Source of the DNA: Acidobacteriota bacterium
Lineage (GTDB): Bacteria > Acidobacteriota > Thermoanaerobaculia > Multivoradales > JAHEKO01
Assembly (NCBI GenBank): GCA_029861655.1
Contig: JAOTZA010000005.1
Span: 1 to 27,707, forward strand
DNA length: 27,707 nt
Direction of reading: 5' to 3'
The translations under genes were made by a program, and so were the position numbers. Shown here one piece after another: positions 1-8,071 of the stretch; within the stretch, counting starts at the first letter, position 1, and the number at the start of each line of letters is the position of its first letter. Below the pieces are notes generated by a model. It was not told the origin of the DNA, did not search any database, and worked only from the letters and a program-made list of their open reading frames with translations.

Positions 1-2
1 CA

Positions 3-902
3 CCGTTCACGATCGAGGCCGGCGCCCCGAGCCACTCGCTCTATGTCGACGACGGCGGCCGGCTGGGCTTTGGCACATCGACCCCGGTAGCCGATCTCCA
101 CGTCAAGAGCGGCAACACCCCGACACTACGTCTCGAGCAGGATGGCTCCTCGGGCTTTACCGCCCAGACCTGGGATGTGGCCGGCAACGAGGCGAACCTC
201 TTTATCCGTGACGCCACCAACGGCTCAACGCTGCCGTTCAGGATCCGTCCCGGCGCCCCGACCAGCGCGATCGATGTCGAGGGGAGCACCGGCGACATCG
301 GCTTCGGGACGTCCTCGCCGGAGACTGCTCTTCACGTCTTTTCGACTGCCGCCGAAAACATCGGCCTGCGGGTGGAAAACAGTGCGGCGTCGTGGGATGC
401 CCGGACCAATACGGGGGGAGACTTTCAAATCACCCTGGAGGGAAGCGGCGTAGCGGAGTTACTCATCCGCAATACGGCGGCGGGCGACGTTGAGAAGTAC
501 GTCTTCTCTGACGGCGCTGGAGGCCAACTGATGGAAATCGAGGGTGACGGCGATGTCAACAGCAAGACGGGTGTGTTCGGGATGCTCTCGGATCGGAATG
601 CCAAGACGGACATCAGCACGGTCGATACCGGAAAGGTCCTGGCGCGGGTTGCCGAAATGCCGATCAGCACCTGGCGCTACAAGGCGAACTCGGACGAGCT
701 GCACATGGGTCCGATGGCGCAGGACTTCTACGCCGCTTTCGGTCTCCATGAGGACGGCCAGAGCATCGCTCTGAACGATCTCTCCGGGGTCGCTCTCGCC
801 GCGATCAAAGGGCTCGATGAGGAGCTAGAGAGCCGGAGCCGGATGATCGAGGAGCTCATGGCGCGGGTCGAGGCTCTGGAGGCCGAGCGCGCGACGCAGT
901 AG
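3..902 (+). CDS. Secreted-type S74 (endosialidase-chaperone) domain protein, 5' end cut by the window
   Basis: The reading frame is open from the window edge to TAG at 900-902, so only the C-terminal ~299 residues are present. The N-terminal part has degenerate repeats of the type PFRIRPGAP...GDIGFGTSSP, separated by an LRLEQDGSSGF segment. The C-terminal ~100 residues are a peptidase S74 domain, with SDRNAK (588-605), PISTWRYK and MGPMAQDFYAAFG, ending in a short coiled coil. In phage endosialidases this domain is an intramolecular trimerisation chaperone that cuts itself off before the Ser of an S-x4-K dyad. That dyad is present here, so self-cleavage is plausible. The paralogue at 1571-2893 shares the whole visible architecture and has a signal peptide, so this protein is probably exported too. 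The passenger's function is unknown; a surface fibre or adhesin is a guess. Confidence 0.85.
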   Translation, partial: PFTIEAGAPSHSLYVDDGGRLGFGTSTPVADLHVKSGNTPTLRLEQDGSSGFTAQTWDVAGNEANLFIRDATNGSTLPFRIRPGAPTSAIDVEGSTGDIGFGTSSPETALHVFSTAAENIGLRVENSAASWDARTNTGGDFQITLEGSGVAELLIRNTAAGDVEKYVFSDGAGGQLMEIEGDGDVNSKTGVFGMLSDRNAKTDISTVDTGKVLARVAEMPISTWRYKANSDELHMGPMAQDFYAAFGLHEDGQSIALNDLSGVALAAIKGLDEELESRSRMIEELMARVEALEAERATQ

Positions 903-983
903 CGCCTTCGGCTGGCGCTGCGGTTGAGTGACACAGTGACACCGGGCCCGGCTTTTGGACTAAGAAAGAAGGAGGGAACGGAA

Positions 984-1544
984 ATGAAGAGAGATTCCGG
1001 GAACTGGGAGGTTCCAGGGCTTGGGGTTCTGGTGGCCTTGTCGCTCGCGATAACGCTTCCAGTTGAGGCGCAGGAGGTTGCTGCGCCAGAGACTCTTGGC
1101 GCGATGGGGGTGCAAGGCGGCACGATCACCTTTCGTTCGACAACCGGGAACGGCCTGTCCCTCACCGTCGTGGGGGACGGTTTCCGGTCGGTGGAGACGT
1201 TCCGTGGCGGTCAAACGCCCACCTTTGCGCCCGTCGATAGAAGAGGGTTCATGATCCCCGACGGGGTCTACACCTGGGAGCTGGTCGAGAACCCGCGGCT
1301 GCCGGCTGCAAACGCCAAGGCGGAAGGAAAGCCCGCGAACGGCAGGGCAACTCACCAAGTGGCGGCTCAGGCCGGGCGGCGGCAATTCGGATCCTTCTCG
1401 ATCTTGAACGGCCTGATGGTCGATTCGACACTCGCCGAAGAGCACGCCGGCCCGATGGCGATGCCCTATTCACCCACGAGCAGTGAAACGCAAGCGCCGG
1501 CCGGCTTCGACGACACCGACGCCGCTGCCCAGGACGGCAGATAG
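984..1544 (+). CDS. Small secreted protein of unknown function
   Basis: This 186-residue protein starts at ATG 984, which follows a strong Shine-Dalgarno (AAGGAGGGAAC); the in-frame extension to 924 lacks one. Residues 1-29 form a Sec signal peptide with a hydrophobic core (LGVLVALSLAITL) and a likely cleavage after VEA. The mature part is rich in Gly, Thr and Ala, contains predicted beta-strand segments (GGTITFRSTTGNGLSLTVVG; DGVYTWELVENPR) and ends in a polar, probably disordered tail. No catalytic motif is visible. It lies 81 bases after one S74 gene and 26 bases before the next on the same strand, so it is probably co-transcribed and may be a partner of those exported proteins. I do not recognise the family. 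Confidence 0.75.
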   Translation: MKRDSGNWEVPGLGVLVALSLAITLPVEAQEVAAPETLGAMGVQGGTITFRSTTGNGLSLTVVGDGFRSVETFRGGQTPTFAPVDRRGFMIPDGVYTWELVENPRLPAANAKAEGKPANGRATHQVAAQAGRRQFGSFSILNGLMVDSTLAEEHAGPMAMPYSPTSSETQAPAGFDDTDAAAQDGR

Positions 1545-1570
1545 AAATGGGCCCTCATCAGGAGGAAGAC

Positions 1571-2893
1571 ATGAGAATCACTAGAACTTCCAGTTACGTC
1601 CTGGTCGCGCTGACGGGACTTGCCGCCGTGCTCGCCCCGTGTCCCATGGCGGCTCAGGTTTGCCACCTCGGCGACACGTACGTTGACGGCTCGCTGTGCG
1701 TCGGTATCGACTGCGTTTGCGGCGCCGGGGGCTTCGGCTTCGACACGATCAAGTTGCAGGAGAACAACCTCAGAATCAAGTTCAACGATACCTCGAGCTC
1801 GGCGAGCTTTCCGAACAACGACTGGCAGCTCACGGCCAATGACTCGTCCAACGGAGGCCTGAACCACTTTTCGATCGACGACGTCACCGGTGGGAGGACT
1901 CCTTTTCGGATCGAAGCCGGAGCTCCTACCAACACCCTCTACGTCGAGGACGCCGGCGATGTCGGCGTCGGCACGTCGAACCCGGTGACACGGATGCATC
2001 TCGTCAAAGGCGACAGCCCAGCGCTGCGGCTCGAACAGGACGGCTCGTCGGGCTTTACTCCCCAGACCTGGGATGTTGCAGGCAACGAGACCAATTTCTT
2101 TATCCGTGACGTGACCATGGGCTCAAAGCTGCCGTTCCGAATCAAGCCCGGTGCGCCGGACAACTCGGTTTTCATCGCGGCCAGCGCGAACATCGGCTTG
2201 GGCACGGACTCGCCCTCGGTTGAATTGCACGTGCGCCGCACGGACGCGAGTGAAACAATTGTTTTGGCCGAGAACGCTAGCGGATCCAGTCAAAACACCG
2301 GATACCGGACAATCAGCAATGGAGTGCAGTGGGATTTTCGATCCGGAACCAACGGGGACCTGCAGCTCACCGAGCAGGGCACAGGCGGAGTGGAGTTTCG
2401 GATCGCTGACGGAATTCAGACGGGTAACACCCAGAAGTTCGAGTTCGCTCAAGGCGGCGCGGCCTTGATGGAGATCCAGGCCGACGGCGACGTCAACAGT
2501 TTGACAGGCGTGTTCGGGACGCTCTCGGACCGGAATTCGAAAACAGGGATCCGTCCGGTCAACGCCCAGGAGGTTCTGGAGCGGGTGGCCGAGTTGCCGA
2601 TCAGCACCTGGCGCTACAAGTCGAACTCCGACGAGTTGCACATGGGTCCGATGGCGCAGGATTTCTACGCCGCTTTCGGTCTTCATGAGGGTGGCAAGAA
2701 CATTGCTCTGAACGATCTTTCCGGGGTCGCCCTGGCGGCGATCCAGGGCCTGAGCGAGGAGTTCGAAGACAAAGAGGCGGCGATTCGTGAGCTCCGTGAG
2801 AGCCACGCGGCGCTGGTGGTCGAGAAGGACGCCGCAATCGAGGGGCTGATGGCTCGAGTTGCGGCGCTCGAGGCGACCGTCGCAGGCGAATAG
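1571..2893 (+). CDS. Secreted S74 (endosialidase-chaperone) domain protein
   Basis: The 440-residue protein starts at ATG 1571, 5 bases after AGGAGGA; the upstream in-frame codon at 1547 lacks such a site. Residues 1-29 are a signal peptide ending near PMAAQ. A short Cys-containing region (VCHLGDTYVDGSLCVGIDCVC) follows, then beta-rich repeats (PFRIEAGAP...GDVGVGTSNP and PFRIKPGAP...NIGLGTDSP). The S74 domain begins at SDRNSK (2525-2542) and runs through PISTWRYK and MGPMAQDFYAAFG, and residues ~390-440 form a terminal coiled coil. The Ser-x4-Lys pair of the self-cleaving chaperone is kept. It is clearly homologous to the truncated protein at 3-902, with near-identical stretches, implying tandem duplication. 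It converges on the sulfotransferase gene 27 bases downstream. The role of the passenger domain is unknown. Confidence 0.88.
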   Translation: MRITRTSSYVLVALTGLAAVLAPCPMAAQVCHLGDTYVDGSLCVGIDCVCGAGGFGFDTIKLQENNLRIKFNDTSSSASFPNNDWQLTANDSSNGGLNHFSIDDVTGGRTPFRIEAGAPTNTLYVEDAGDVGVGTSNPVTRMHLVKGDSPALRLEQDGSSGFTPQTWDVAGNETNFFIRDVTMGSKLPFRIKPGAPDNSVFIAASANIGLGTDSPSVELHVRRTDASETIVLAENASGSSQNTGYRTISNGVQWDFRSGTNGDLQLTEQGTGGVEFRIADGIQTGNTQKFEFAQGGAALMEIQADGDVNSLTGVFGTLSDRNSKTGIRPVNAQEVLERVAELPISTWRYKSNSDELHMGPMAQDFYAAFGLHEGGKNIALNDLSGVALAAIQGLSEEFEDKEAAIRELRESHAALVVEKDAAIEGLMARVAALEATVAGE

Positions 2894-2920
2894 ATTCCGC
2901 GTTCGGGCGCCGCGATCGGC

Positions 2921-3685
2921 TCATTCATAGCCGAGCTTCTCGAGTTGTGGCTGGGCGTAGCGTCGAAAAAGCTCGTCGGCCTCGGCTGAGAAAACTTCAC
3001 TCCAGCCACCGAGTTTGCCTTCGCGAACGAAATACGTCTCACCTTCTTGATGGTGTTCCGAACGTTGCTGCTTGATGCGATCGATGTCGAATCGCTCGAT
3101 TGTGCTCTCGATGAGTGAGAGCTCGGGGCGAAGCCCGGTCAGCTCCTGGACGACTCGAGTGAGCTCGCTCTGCGGGTCCTTGCGCATGTCCTCATAGCGG
3201 ACGTGAACAAAGTCATTGTAGCCGGACCATCTGTCGACAAACTGTGACCACGTGTAGGCCGGCGAGATGGGGCGTTCAAAGATCTGGCCGATAAAGCTGG
3301 GCAGGTTCGCGCGGATGTCGTCGTAGTCGTCGAAAGGGTATTTCGCGCGCATGTAATCTACCCGCTTGTGGTTGTGTGAGCTCTCCGAGAACTTGAAGTA
3401 GTTGTGGTAGTAGAAAGACGAGATGGCGTCGCGTCCGTCGCGCCAAACCACCAGGCAGTTCCGGATGCCGCCACGCCGGAAGAAGTGGCCCTTGATGATT
3501 TGTTTCTCCAGGCGCGGGGTGCGATTGTCTCTGAAGCGGATGCCGGACGCGCCGGACAATAGATTGGCGATCCAGGTACCACCGGACTTGGGGAACTCGT
3601 TGACAACGTAGACTGGGAGCGCGCGTGACAGCGTGTGGACGAGCGCCAGCCGAGTAGCTGACCTTGCGACGTGCTGGTACCGCAT
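2921..3685 (-). CDS. Sulfotransferase domain protein
   Basis: This 254-residue protein has the two PAPS-binding signatures of the cytosolic sulfotransferase fold: the 5'-phosphosulfate loop FPKSGGTW at residues 31-38 and the 3'-phosphate motif VVWRDGRDAISSFYYH around residues 79-94. A later VRYEDMRKDP segment is also typical of carbohydrate sulfotransferases. The predicted reaction is transfer of a sulfuryl group from PAPS to an acceptor, probably a glycan hydroxyl given the neighbours. It is the last gene of the minus-strand set beginning with the WecA-like gene at 5934, 75 bases after the FkbM-like gene. ATG 3685 is chosen because the PAPS loop lies about 30 residues in; the Shine-Dalgarno is poor. 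The acceptor cannot be read from sequence. Confidence 0.87.
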   Translation of the reverse strand: MRYQHVARSATRLALVHTLSRALPVYVVNEFPKSGGTWIANLLSGASGIRFRDNRTPRLEKQIIKGHFFRRGGIRNCLVVWRDGRDAISSFYYHNYFKFSESSHNHKRVDYMRAKYPFDDYDDIRANLPSFIGQIFERPISPAYTWSQFVDRWSGYNDFVHVRYEDMRKDPQSELTRVVQELTGLRPELSLIESTIERFDIDRIKQQRSEHHQEGETYFVREGKLGGWSEVFSAEADELFRRYAQPQLEKLGYE

Positions 3686-3760
3686 GTCAGAAACAGGAGC
3701 GGGAGTGCGAAGGCTGACGGAGCGACTGTAGTGCGCGCCGCAGCGGAAAGTGCGACTCGA

Positions 3761-4543
3761 TCAAGGGCCGGAGTTTTCGGAAGCGGCAGCGGGCGCGTTG
3801 GTCCGGCAAAAGGTGAAACCTCGATCGTCGTGGGCGAAGTGCTGGTAGCCGAGACTCCGCATCAGCTCATCGAGTTTTGGGCCGGTGCGTGCCAACGAGA
3901 TATAGGCAACCCCTTTGGCCAGCTGGCCGCGGGCGCCCTCCAGTGCCTTCTCCTCGGCCCCGTTTGTGGTGACGCTCAGTAGCCTGACTTGCTCGCTGTC
4001 GGGCGTTAGCGACGCCAAGATATTGTCCAGAGAGTCCGCCGGAATGGACGCCACCGCGAACTGTCGCGCCTCATCTTCCGTATAGTCGGCACAGTCTTCG
4101 ACGAAGCCTGCGGCCGGATGTGAGTTCTTGAAATGCAGGTTGAGCTCGGCTCTTTCCGACCAGGCCGCCTTGGTGCAAACGGTAACGCCCTTGAGACCTC
4201 TTGCCGCAGCGGCTTCTTCGAAAGAGCGCGCGCTTTCAGGATCCGCCTCGACGACCACCAACCTTCCGTGGGGCTGAACGAGGAGCGCAAAGTACATCGC
4301 TCGCGACCTGCCGGCCCTGAGGGTGTCTCGTGGAGCACCCACTTGCACGACAACCGAGTCACTGCGCAGCAGACTGTATGGCGGCTTCGACCGCCTGAAC
4401 CTGAGGCCGATGCCGTACTTGATCCTGAAGGGAACCGCAGCCATCAAGGCGTTGAAGATACGAACGAGCTTCAGATGCAGAGGGTGGCGGTGTGACCACT
4501 GAAAGCGAAGGTATTCCTTGTCAATCCGAGGTGGTTCCGACAT
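3761..4543 (-). CDS. FkbM-like methyltransferase, divergent
   Basis: The 260-residue protein has the outline of a class I, FkbM-family SAM methyltransferase. A nucleotide-binding strand-loop (VVVQVGAPRDTL, residues ~65-76) is followed by an acidic strand end (LVVVEADPESA) and a C-terminal LLSVTTNGAEEKALEGAR, which sits where FkbM proteins usually have a KIDVEGxE-type sequence. The usual DVGAN and DVEG residues are therefore altered, so activity is uncertain. In polysaccharide loci such enzymes typically O-methylate sugars. ATG 4543 is preferred over the in-frame TTG at 4546. A candidate -10 element (TAGACT, 4605-4610) lies 62 bases upstream. The gene lies between the sulfotransferase and the WecA-like gene, all on the minus strand. 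Confidence 0.72.
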   Translation of the reverse strand: MSEPPRIDKEYLRFQWSHRHPLHLKLVRIFNALMAAVPFRIKYGIGLRFRRSKPPYSLLRSDSVVVQVGAPRDTLRAGRSRAMYFALLVQPHGRLVVVEADPESARSFEEAAAARGLKGVTVCTKAAWSERAELNLHFKNSHPAAGFVEDCADYTEDEARQFAVASIPADSLDNILASLTPDSEQVRLLSVTTNGAEEKALEGARGQLAKGVAYISLARTGPKLDELMRSLGYQHFAHDDRGFTFCRTNAPAAASENSGP

Positions 4544-4604
4544 CAAGGCTCATACTCTCTTCTGTCAGTGGGGGTCGTTCGCGGAGCAACTGCGGAGCAG
4601 CGGG

Positions 4605-4612
4605 AGTCTAGC
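4605..4612 (-). promoter_or_regulatory. GCTAGACT motif, candidate -10 element upstream of the FkbM-like gene
   Basis: Read on the minus strand this is GCTAGACT followed by CCCGCTG, 62 bases before ATG 4543. TAGACT fits a relaxed TAnnnT -10. No good -35 was found. The gap 4544-4734 holds nothing else I can support. Confidence 0.3.
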
Positions 4613-4734
4613 AAACTCCAGTGGTGAGATCTCAGGGGCTCGAAGGCGAAGACCGTGGGCCTCACCCACCTTTGTCAGGCCCCGTGCCCCGGTACGGCGA
4701 GCGGAAAGAGCCTGACAAAAAGCTCGATCAGCTC

Positions 4735-5934
4735 CTACTTTATGACCAGTGTCTCTTTTTCGAGCGGTCGGCCGCCAGGCCGCGACGCCAGCGGCATCGT
4801 TGGCGCCGCGTTCGCTGTGTCGGGGGCCGGTTCGCCAAGTTGCGCCAGCTTGTCTTCGGCGAGGCGACGGGCCTCTGCAGTCAGGCCAGCCTTGCGAATC
4901 AGCAGCACGACAAGGAATTGGATCACCAGGAAGGCCAACCCCAAACGGAGGTTGCCACTGGTCGCCACCAAAAGTGCCATGAGGCAAAAAGCCAAAACCA
5001 GTCCGTACAGGGTGAGGTTGACCCTGGAGCGGGCGACGCGTGTTTCCAGCAAGAGGTGGTGCAAGTGCTTGCGGTCGCCGTGAAAGATCCCGGCCACTCG
5101 GCCCATTTTCGGATGGCCGCGCAGAAAGCGGTACCACATCACTAGAAGACTGTCGATTACCGGGAGTCCCAAGGCGAGGATCGGCACCAGGATGGCGACG
5201 GTTGCAGAGGCCTTAACCGAGGTGCGTAGTGTGAGGGACGCAAGGATGAATCCGAGAAGCAACGAACCCGAATCTCCCATGTAGATCCTCGCGGGCCGGC
5301 GGTTGTGGCGTAGGAACCCGAGACATGCGCCGACAATGCAACTGGTGGTGATGACAATCTCTGGGCTCGGCTGAAGCACCGCAAGCACCAGCAAGCTGCT
5401 CGAGATGATGGCCACGATACCCGCGGCGAGGCCGTCGAGCCCGTCGATGAGGTTGATGGCATTTGTCACGCCCACGATCCAGAGCACAGAGAGGATTGGG
5501 GCGACCGCACCAACTGTCAATTTGGCCTCCCAGGGTAATCGCAGCGCTTCGAACTGCCACCCGACGGCGACGAGCAGAGATGCAGCAGCGGCCTGAACAA
5601 CCAACTTGACCAACGGTCCGACCGGGCGGACATCGTCCGCGAGGCCGAGTACAAAGATGATGAGGGCGCCCACCCCGAACCAGTACATCTCCGACCGCGA
5701 AGAGCCCATAAAGGTGCCGTGGGAGAGCAGCTTGAGGCAGGGTGCCAGCGAAAACAAGATCCCGCCCGCAATGGCGATGCCCCCGAGACGCGGAATCGGC
5801 TGCGGTTGCCGCTTTCGCCCCCCCGGCATGTCCAGTGCTCGGAGCCGCAGGGCGAGGCGCAGTGCGACTGGCGTGAGCAGCAGGGTGACGGTAGCGGCCA
5901 AAAGAGCCGGTAGCATCACTTGTAGCCATAGCAT
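4735..5934 (-). CDS. Polytopic undecaprenyl-phosphate sugar-1-phosphate transferase (WecA/TagO/MraY family)
   Basis: This 399-residue protein is a multi-spanning membrane enzyme with the family's cytoplasmic motifs in order: LDMPGGRK, LGLADDVRP, NAINLIDGLDGLAAG, GDSGSLLLGF and the sugar-recognition loop HGDRKHLHHLLL. It should transfer a HexNAc-1-phosphate (or similar) from its UDP-sugar to undecaprenyl phosphate at the inner membrane, starting a lipid-linked glycan. The HxxxHHL loop favours a WecA/TagO/WbpL-type enzyme over MraY; the exact sugar is not readable. A hydrophilic tail of ~60 residues (Ala/Pro/Arg-rich) extends beyond the last membrane helix. ATG 5934 is followed by a second possible ATG six codons later; neither has a good Shine-Dalgarno. 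It is divergent from the reductase gene at 6069 and probably heads the minus-strand set down to 2921. Confidence 0.9.
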   Translation of the reverse strand: MLWLQVMLPALLAATVTLLLTPVALRLALRLRALDMPGGRKRQPQPIPRLGGIAIAGGILFSLAPCLKLLSHGTFMGSSRSEMYWFGVGALIIFVLGLADDVRPVGPLVKLVVQAAAASLLVAVGWQFEALRLPWEAKLTVGAVAPILSVLWIVGVTNAINLIDGLDGLAAGIVAIISSSLLVLAVLQPSPEIVITTSCIVGACLGFLRHNRRPARIYMGDSGSLLLGFILASLTLRTSVKASATVAILVPILALGLPVIDSLLVMWYRFLRGHPKMGRVAGIFHGDRKHLHHLLLETRVARSRVNLTLYGLVLAFCLMALLVATSGNLRLGLAFLVIQFLVVLLIRKAGLTAEARRLAEDKLAQLGEPAPDTANAAPTMPLASRPGGRPLEKETLVIK

Positions 5935-6016
5935 GAAGACATTCTAGTACGATCGTGCCCGCCCGCCGGGCTGTAAGAAAATGCCTTCTCGCCGGCGCCG
6001 TCAGGAGACCGCCGGC

Positions 6017-6045
6017 TTGTTCCGAGTGCCTCGAGACCCTATGCT
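6017..6045 (+). promoter_or_regulatory. Candidate promoter for the nucleotide-sugar operon
   Basis: TTGTTC (6017-6022), a 17-base spacer and TATGCT (6040-6045) lie just upstream of the ATG at 6069, giving an expected 5' leader of ~17 bases. The match to sigma-70 consensus is modest (TTG of -35; T-A-..-T of -10). It lies in the 134-base divergent gap 5935-6068, which holds no gene I can support. Confidence 0.3.
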
Positions 6046-6068
6046 TACGGCCGAGGCGGATTGAGAGA

Positions 6069-6965
6069 ATGAGTCGAGTTGTGGTTGTCGGTGCCGGGGG
6101 AATGCTTGGACATAAAGTCTGCCAACTTTTGAAGGGTCACAAAGTCGTTGGTTTGGTGCGCGGAGCAGTAGTCCAATACCAGGTTTTTCCGCTCGTTTTT
6201 GACAACGTCTCTCTACGTGGCGAGGTGGATGTGCTTTCCGGGGATCGTCTGCGCACGGTCCTTCAGGAGGAACAACCGCAGTTCGTAATCAACTGTGTCG
6301 GTGTTGTCAAGCAGCTCGAAGAAGCGAACGATCCATGCCTGACAGTCGCCATCAACTCGCTCCTGCCACACCAGTTGGCGCGCTGGTGCGGCGAGATCGG
6401 CGCGCGGCTTGTCCACATCAGCACCGACTGTGTCTTCGACGGTAGTCGAGGCTCGTATCTCGAGTCCGACGTTTCCGACGCGCGGGATTTTTACGGTCGC
6501 AGCAAGGCCCTGGGCGAAACACTGCCTGCTGAAACAGCTGCGCTGACGCTGAGGACGTCGTTTATCGGTCGCGAGCTCAAGAGCAGGACGCACGGACTCG
6601 TCGAATGGTTCCTCGCACAGTCCGGCAAGGGCGTAGATGGCTATGCAAACGTGATCTACTCCGGGGTCACCTCGATCGAGCTGGCGAAGGTGATCCTCCG
6701 GTTGGTAGACGACAGGATGAACCTGTCCGGAGTGTTTCAAGTGGCAAGCGAGCCCATCAGCAAGTATGATCTTTTGACGCTGATTCGTCAGGCTTATGGA
6801 TTGGAAATCGAGGTTCGAAGGAGCCAGACGCCGGTCAGCGATCGTAGCCTCGTGATGGGCGCCTTTTCGGACGCTACCGGCTACAAAGCTCCCAGTTGGG
6901 CCCAGATGATCAGCGCCATGCATGACGATCCGACACCGTACGAAAAATGGAAGGGCGGAGGCTAA
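6069..6965 (+). CDS. SDR sugar reductase, RmlD/WbvR-like
   Basis: This 298-residue protein starts at ATG 6069, so that the Rossmann loop GAGGMLG (residues 8-14) is N-terminal; the frame is open further upstream without a credible start. The extended-SDR catalytic set is STD (118-120), Y142 and K146 (FYGRSK). It resembles dTDP-4-dehydrorhamnose reductase RmlD. Its place directly before a CapE/WbjB-type dehydratase and a UDP-GlcNAc 2-epimerase suggests that it reduces a UDP-4-keto-2-acetamido-2,6-dideoxy-L-hexose. WbjC/Cap5F/FnlB reductases of the UDP-L-FucNAc pathway carry an additional C-terminal cupin domain; this protein ends without one, as expected for the WbvR type of the UDP-L-RhaNAc/L-QuiNAc route. 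The product stereochemistry is an inference. Three bases separate its stop from the next start. Confidence 0.85.
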   Translation: MSRVVVVGAGGMLGHKVCQLLKGHKVVGLVRGAVVQYQVFPLVFDNVSLRGEVDVLSGDRLRTVLQEEQPQFVINCVGVVKQLEEANDPCLTVAINSLLPHQLARWCGEIGARLVHISTDCVFDGSRGSYLESDVSDARDFYGRSKALGETLPAETAALTLRTSFIGRELKSRTHGLVEWFLAQSGKGVDGYANVIYSGVTSIELAKVILRLVDDRMNLSGVFQVASEPISKYDLLTLIRQAYGLEIEVRRSQTPVSDRSLVMGAFSDATGYKAPSWAQMISAMHDDPTPYEKWKGGG

Positions 6966-6968
6966 CCA

Positions 6969-8030
6969 GTGATTCTCGAGGGTAAGTCGATTCTAGTCAC
7001 CGGAGGCACGGGCTCTTTGGGTCAGGTACTCGTCCGCCGGATGTTGAGTGGCGAGTTGGGTAACCCGGGCAAGATCATCGTGATGTCGCGTGACGAAGCT
7101 AAACAGCACGCGATGAGAGTCGGATACATGAGTCGGAAGGTCACGACGGACGAGGTGATCTACCATAACTTCGAAAAGCTGTTGGAGTTTCGGATTGGCG
7201 ATGTTCGCAGCTACGCGGACGTGTGTTCGGCGATCAGGGGCGTCGATATCGTAGCCAACGCGGCGGCGCTCAAACAGGTACCGACCTGCGAGTACTTTCC
7301 TGAACAGGCAGTGGCGACCAACTGCAAGGGGCCGGAGAATGTCGTTCGCGCGATACGTGAGCACGGCTATCCGGTCGAGACCGTCATCGGCATCAGCACC
7401 GACAAGGCCTGCAAGCCCGTCAATGTGATGGGAATGACCAAGGCCATTCAAGAGCGGATATTCCTCGCAGCCAACATCCTCATACCCTCGACGAGATTCG
7501 TCTGCGTGCGCTATGGGAATGTCCTTTCGTCACGGGGGTCGGTGGTGCCGCTCTTCGAGGAGCAGATTCGCGCTGGCGGCCCGGTGACTCTAACCAGCCC
7601 GGAAATGACGCGGTTTCTGCTCAGCCTCGACGATGCGGTGAACGTGGTGTTTCAGGCCCTCAGAGAAGCGCGAGCCGGTGAAACTTATGTGCCCATTGTC
7701 CGAGCCGCTCGAGTGACCGATATTGCCCGGGCGATGATCGGTCCGCGAAACATCGAGACCAAGATCATCGGCGTTCGCCCCGGTGAGAAGCTAGCGGAGG
7801 TGTTGGTGTCCGAAGAGGAATGCCATCACGTTGTCCGCCGGGGCGACTTCTACGTGATCCTGCCGTTGCTCCCGGAGGTTCGGGCCGAAGAGAAGGGGGA
7901 CCTTGCGCTGGAGCATGAGTACAGCTCTGACGACGACTTGTTGGATCTCGACGGCACCGTGGCCCTGCTGGAGCGCCACGGATTGCTTCCGGAGCAGGTC
8001 GCGGTCGAGAGCGAACGGGTCATGGGCTGA
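6969..8030 (+). CDS. UDP-GlcNAc 4,6-dehydratase/5-epimerase, CapE/WbjB/FnlA type
   Basis: The 353-residue soluble SDR starts at GTG 6969, which has GGAGG seven bases upstream. The NAD(P)-binding TGGTGSLG is at residues 11-18, and SRDEAKQ at 40-46 is typical of this family. The active-site stretch has STDKA at 143-147 and M154-x3-K158 where most SDRs have Y-x3-K; the Met variant is characteristic of CapE/WbjB-type enzymes. RYGNVLSSRGSVVPLF and GVRPGEKLAEVL follow. It lacks the N-terminal membrane helices of WbpM-type dehydratases. It should convert UDP-GlcNAc to a 4-keto-6-deoxy-L-sugar for the reductase encoded just upstream. It is the middle gene of a three-gene cassette on one transcript. 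Confidence 0.92.
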   Translation: MILEGKSILVTGGTGSLGQVLVRRMLSGELGNPGKIIVMSRDEAKQHAMRVGYMSRKVTTDEVIYHNFEKLLEFRIGDVRSYADVCSAIRGVDIVANAAALKQVPTCEYFPEQAVATNCKGPENVVRAIREHGYPVETVIGISTDKACKPVNVMGMTKAIQERIFLAANILIPSTRFVCVRYGNVLSSRGSVVPLFEEQIRAGGPVTLTSPEMTRFLLSLDDAVNVVFQALREARAGETYVPIVRAARVTDIARAMIGPRNIETKIIGVRPGEKLAEVLVSEEECHHVVRRGDFYVILPLLPEVRAEEKGDLALEHEYSSDDDLLDLDGTVALLERHGLLPEQVAVESERVMG

Positions 8031-8071
8031 AGCCGCGGAGTCTCTTCGAAGTCGCGAATGGTGAGGGTGAT

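Noticed and set aside
130..2750. DNA similarity between 130-240 and 2030-2150, and between 540-800 and 2480-2750, as a mobile repeat
   Set aside because: The similarity follows the coding frame of the two paralogous S74 genes and is diverged at third positions, so gene duplication explains it.
2123..2806. A 227-residue open frame on the minus strand
   Set aside because: It lies entirely antisense to the S74 gene, whose signal peptide, repeats and domain are clear; a shadow frame of GC-rich codons.
5941..5946. TAGAAT on the minus strand as a -10 for the WecA-like gene
   Set aside because: It is only six bases from the ATG, which would make a leaderless transcript, and there is no -35 at a suitable distance.
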